Below, in pieces: positions 15,383 to 17,955 of a stretch of DNA of 17,955 nucleotides (its first letter is position 1; every line of letters starts with the position of its first letter). Under the pieces are notes generated by a model. It had not been told where the DNA came from. It did no database searches and was given only the letters and a program-made list of their open reading frames with translations. The position numbers were made by a program, and so were the translations under genes. This stretch comes from DAOTUL01 sp034437435 (GTDB lineage: Bacteria; Chloroflexota; Anaerolineae; Aggregatilineales; Phototrophicaceae). The stretch lies in NCBI GenBank assembly GCA_964417785.1, contig CAYQJO010000074.1, forward strand, positions 1 to 17,955. The letters run 5' to 3'.

Positions 15383-16283
15383 GAGAGTTTCCTTCCAATG
15401 AAAAAACATAGTCCCAGAAAGCATTCTGGGCAGTGACCATCATATTGCCGGCGTGACGAACCATGTAAAGCTGCTGGACCATCCGCACGTTCTGGATGGT
15501 GATCTGTGCGACCTTACTCGACCCCAGGGCTTCGGCAGCCGCACATCGGGAGACAAAGGCCACGCCGATGCCCTCGCTCACTGCCATACAGATCGCTTCC
15601 GAATTGCCCATAACCATCACAGTAGGCAGTTCCGCCGGGTTGATGTCGTGACGAGCCAGTTCTTCCACGACCGTCTGCATGGTACCCGATGCCAGTTCCC
15701 GGCGGATAAAGCGAGCCTGCGGCAGCCGATCCGGTGGGATGGTGCCATCTGCTGCCCAGGGATGTGTGGGATGTGCGATCAGGATCACTTCGTCTTTGGC
15801 AAACGGACGGTAGTCTAACTCCTGTGACACCTCGCGCAGGCTGGTGATGGCGATATGGGCCTCCCCACCCACCAGTTGCGCTAACGCCAGTCCCCGGTTG
15901 AACACATAACACGTTACGGTAACCATCGGATACTGATCGACGAACCCGGCAATGATGCGCGGCAGGGCGTATTTGCCGCCGGTGGTGCTGCACGCCAGAT
16001 CAAGATTGCCCACTACCTCGCCTTTCATCGAAATGATGCTTTGTTGGACGTGCAGCGCGTGGTCCACAAGCTGGCGGGCCATCGGAATCAAGGACTGGCC
16101 GATCTCGGTCAGTTCAATGTGACGTCCGGAGCGATGAAACAATTCGATATTCAAGCGTTTTTCCAGGGAGCGGATTTGCATGCTGACCGCAGGTTGGGAG
16201 AGCTGCAAACGCCGACCCGCCGCGGAGAAGCTGCCTGCTTCTGCGGCTGCCAGAAAGATTTGCATCTCATAAATATCCAACAT
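15366..16283 (-). CDS. LysR-family transcriptional regulator
   Basis: A 305-residue regulator. Residues 1-60 are the winged helix-turn-helix (MQIFLAAAEAGSFSAAGRRL, then LSQPAVSMQIRSLEKRLNIELFHR). Residues about 90-295 are the substrate-binding-like effector domain (GNLDLACSTTGGKYALPRII, and the late GNSEAICMAVSEGIGVAFVS). The sequence resembles CysB/CbbR-type LysR proteins, but the effector cannot be read from it. The ATG at 16283 is preceded by AAGGGG. It is the first gene of the minus-strand electron-transfer operon and overlaps the octaheme start. Since it also lies divergent to the large multiheme cytochrome, it probably controls both units through the dyads in the shared intergenic region, as is usual for LysR proteins. 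Confidence 0.93.
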   Translation of the reverse strand: MLDIYEMQIFLAAAEAGSFSAAGRRLQLSQPAVSMQIRSLEKRLNIELFHRSGRHIELTEIGQSLIPMARQLVDHALHVQQSIISMKGEVVGNLDLACSTTGGKYALPRIIAGFVDQYPMVTVTCYVFNRGLALAQLVGGEAHIAITSLREVSQELDYRPFAKDEVILIAHPTHPWAADGTIPPDRLPQARFIRRELASGTMQTVVEELARHDINPAELPTVMVMGNSEAICMAVSEGIGVAFVSRCAAAEALGSSKVAQITIQNVRMVQQLYMVRHAGNMMVTAQNAFWDYVFSLEGNSHEATL

Positions 16284-16367
16284 ACGTTTAGACCCCTTAT
16301 TGTGAATAGCGTAACAAACTTAGGGGCAGTTGCGCAATAAGGCTGGCACAATCCTTTATCACTTTTG

Positions 16368-16385
16368 CTTATGGACATCCATAAG
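16368..16385. promoter_or_regulatory. LysR-type dyad operator candidate 1
   Basis: CTTATGGA (16368-16375) and TCCATAAG (16378-16385) form a perfect 8-bp dyad with a 2-base centre. It contains a T-N11-A pattern as in LysR boxes and lies midway between LysR and the divergent cytochrome gene. It shares the CTTATG/CATAAG core with the dyads further right. Confidence 0.6.
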
Positions 16386-16389
16386 GAGG

Positions 16390-16412
16390 TTGCATAAGAA
16401 GAACTTATGCAA
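16390..16412. promoter_or_regulatory. LysR-type dyad operator candidate 2
   Basis: TTGCATAAG (16390-16398) and CTTATGCAA (16404-16412) form a perfect 9-bp dyad around AAGAA. Its centre is about 24 bp from that of the first dyad, roughly two helical turns. The position just upstream of the -35 region fits an activation site for the rightward gene. Confidence 0.6.
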
Positions 16413-16435
16413 TCGCTTGTTTTGCATAAGTTCTT
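16399..16435 (+). repeat. 14-bp inverted repeat straddling the -35 region
   Basis: AAGAACTTATGCAA (16399-16412) is repeated exactly inverted as TTGCATAAGTTCTT (16422-16435) around a 9-base spacer. The right copy lies between the -35 and -10 of the rightward promoter, so occupancy there could repress transcription. The left copy overlaps dyad 2. Confidence 0.65.
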
Positions 16436-16446
16436 GATGCTATACT
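16417..16446 (+). promoter_or_regulatory. Promoter of the multiheme cytochrome gene (extended -10)
   Basis: TATACT at 16441-16446 is preceded by TGC, making an extended -10. TTGTTT at 16417-16422 is a weak -35 with an 18-base spacer. The weak -35 next to the dyads suggests dependence on an activator, most likely the divergent LysR protein. A GGGGG run ahead of the ATG at 16479 serves as the ribosome binding site. Confidence 0.6.
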
Positions 16447-16478
16447 TGTGAAGCAAAGCACAATTCGGGGGATTTTTT

Positions 16479-17955
16479 ATGAAAAAAGCTTTGTTACTCC
16501 TGGGGCTTACCGCCGTGATCGGCGGAATTGTTGGTCTGGTGTTTGCCCAGACAGCCGATACCCCGCCCCGCGTCGCCATGAGCGACAGCACACCCATAAC
16601 CGTCAACGATGCACAACCTGATGTAGTGATTGCGCTGCCTGTCCAGCAGGACCAGCAGTCGGAACCGGACCAGGGTTGTATTGACTGTCATGCGGATGCT
16701 GAACTCCTTCAGGTGTTGGCTGAGGAAGACGATACGCCCAAGCCGCCATCTGAAGGCTCCGGGTGAGGTGGCTCTGTGCCTCCGTTGGAGGTATGGGAAA
16801 AAGTTCTGATTGATGCGGAAGCTTACCAGGACGATGTGCACGGCTATATCCCCTGCACCGAGTGTCATGGTGGTGAAGACATCAGCGGCAGCGATATGGA
16901 TACCAAGTATGCGGCCCATGCGGGTATGGTGCGCGATCCATCGCTGGATGCGGAAGCGGCCTGTGGCGATTGTCACATTGATATCGCACCGCATAACGAG
17001 GACAACCTGCATTTCAGCCTGGCCGGGTACGATACCAAGCTCTACGAACGCAGTACACCGGAAAACCACCCGATTATCGAAGAGGGGCAGTCATATCACT
17101 GTAACGACTGCCATTCATCCTGCGGTCAGTGTCATGTCAGCCAGCCGACCAGCGTCGGGGGCGGTCTGATCGACGGTCATGTCTTTAACCAGACCCCGTC
17201 CATGAGCCGCCAGTGTACCGCCTGTCACGGCAGCCGGGTGAAGAACGAATACACCGGTGCCAATGAGGGGTTGGCCGCCGACGTGCATTTGCGTTCGGCC
17301 CGTATGGTCTGCACGGACTGTCACGAAAGCGGCGATATGCACGGTACAGCGCATATCAACTCTGAAGAAGGCATGCACAACCACCGTTATGACGGGGAGC
17401 AGTCGCCATCGTGCGAAAGCTGCCACGAGGATCAAATCGGACGCGGCAGCGATAACCCGTACCACGAAGCACACGGTACCGAGGTATTGTCGTGCCAGGT
17501 ATGTCATTCAGTTGACTACATCAACTGCTGGGACTGCCACCTGGAACGGACCGACGACGAGTTCGCCCTGCCCTACTACCGGCTCCAACATGAGGAAATG
17601 GGTTTCTATATCGGGCGTACACACGCCAGTCGCCGGATCGACCTTACCGCTACGTGCCGGTGCGTCATGTGCCGACCTTCCCGGAACTGTTCGAGCTATA
17701 CGGCGAGAACGTCCTGGACGAATTCCAGGATTTACCGACATGGACCTATGCCACGCCGCACAACATCCAGAAGAACACACCGCAGACGGAATCGTGCGAA
17801 AGTTGTCATGGCAACGAGCAGTATTTCCTGACACCGGACAAGGTCGATCCAGCGTTCATCGAAGCCAACGCCAGTGTGATCGTGCCGGTGGCACCACCGC
17901 TGCCAGAGACCTACGATTTCGATCTGGAAGCCTATCTGCGCGGCGATGATACCGA
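16479..17955 (+). CDS. Exported multiheme cytochrome c (at least 11 hemes), candidate selenoprotein, frameshifted, 3' end outside window
   Basis: The ATG at 16479 opens a signal peptide (MKKALLLLGLTAVIGG, cleavage near VFAQT). The first heme site is CIDCH (C67-H71). The frame meets TGA at codon 96 (16764-16766) and continues in the same frame with GGSVPPLEVWEKV and nine more heme sites: CTECH, CGDCH, CNDCH, CGQCH, CTACH, CTDCH, CESCH, CQVCH and CWDCH. After GFYIGR (near 17618) this frame becomes Arg-rich, while another frame takes over with PDRPYRYVPVRHVPTFPE and an eleventh site CESCH, open to the window end. A one-base loss near 17619 explains this. The TGA is read as a candidate selenocysteine because of the hairpin that follows it. 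The heme count and export signal suggest long-range extracytoplasmic electron transfer, probably linked to the divergent octaheme/NrfD-like operon. A decaying pseudogene is the alternative reading. Confidence 0.82.
16764..16796 (+). promoter_or_regulatory. In-frame TGA with candidate bacterial SECIS hairpin
   Basis: The TGA at 16764-16766 is followed by a 10-pair stem: CTGTGCCTCC (16774-16783) with GGAGGTATGG (16787-16796), three of the pairs being G-U. The loop is GTT (16784-16786). Seventeen bases separate the TGA from the loop, and the loop begins with G-U. Bacterial SECIS elements sit directly downstream of UGA inside the coding region, with a G/U-starting apical loop at about this distance, as in E. 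coli fdhF. The inner five pairs also encode PPLE, so some of the pairing could come from protein constraint. Confidence 0.65.
17617..17621 (+). other. Apparent one-base deletion (frameshift) in the multiheme cytochrome gene
   Basis: Upstream codons read GFYIGR and downstream codons in the other frame read TRQSPDRPYRYV. Adding one base after the CGT at 17616-17618 (for example an A, giving AAC) joins them as GRN-TRQSPDRPY without any stop. The downstream frame keeps protein-like composition and a heme motif to the window end, which favours an assembly error or a very recent mutation over old decay. Confidence 0.7.

Noticed and set aside
16479..16766. A stand-alone monoheme protein of 95 residues
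   Set aside because: The frame continues without a break after the TGA into a multiheme cytochrome with no Shine-Dalgarno or good start of its own, and a signal peptide plus one heme site with an abrupt GSG end is an unlikely complete protein.
16764..16766. Genome-wide TGA reassignment to Trp or Gly
   Set aside because: Several other genes in the window end at TGA with a correctly placed downstream start, for example at 1128-1130, 13591-13593 and 14405-14407.
17257..17949. A 230-codon plus-strand frame overlapping the multiheme gene
   Set aside because: It is Arg/Thr-rich, has no family features and runs under nine heme motifs read in the other frame; the true continuation after the frameshift lies in a third frame.

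Overview
The window looks like a chromosomal piece of a moderately GC-rich, probably environmental member of the Chloroflexota (Anaerolineae-like). This is inferred from gene style: a Hanks kinase fused to AAA and TPR domains, a secreted WD40 protein with Pro/Thr linkers and a sortase domain, frequent GTG and TTG starts, a HybB/NrfD-type membrane electron-transfer operon, and large multiheme cytochromes. No marker gene proves the taxonomy.

Left part (1-7366, all minus strand). A WD40-sortase gene is followed by a giant Ser/Thr kinase-AAA-TPR protein. A tight carbohydrate-type cluster follows: a clan GH-A-like glycoside hydrolase, an amidohydrolase/sugar-lactonase-like protein, and an NAD-dependent epimerase/dehydratase cut by the window edge. 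The last three are spaced by a 4-base overlap and a 1-base gap, so they are almost certainly one operon.

Middle (7367-10384). A divergent intergenic region of about 300 bp holds a TATAAT box on each strand and several strong dyads. It leads rightward into a secreted LTD-OB-endonuclease/exonuclease/phosphatase nuclease, and then into a small ribbon-helix-helix protein with no visible toxin partner. That gene ends stop-on-stop against the convergent cytochrome operon, with a 12-bp hairpin at the junction.

Right part (10381-17955). A minus-strand operon runs from a LysR regulator through a membrane-anchored octaheme cytochrome c, a Tat-type four-cluster ferredoxin subunit (HybA/NrfC-like) and a HybB/NrfD-like quinone-interacting membrane protein to a diheme cytochrome c lipoprotein. 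These would form a quinone/cytochrome c electron-transfer complex with no catalytic subunit in view. Divergent from LysR, across an intergenic region packed with CATAAG/CTTATG dyads, is a large exported multiheme cytochrome with at least 11 CxxCH sites.

The most interesting signal is in that last gene. An in-frame TGA (16764-16766) lies in a GSG-x-GG context, between heme motifs in one continuous reading frame. It is followed at 16774-16796 by a 10-pair stem with a GTT loop, at the spacing expected of a bacterial SECIS element. The gene is best read as a candidate selenocysteine-containing multiheme cytochrome. It also carries an apparent one-base deletion near 17619, after which the protein continues in another frame to the window end.
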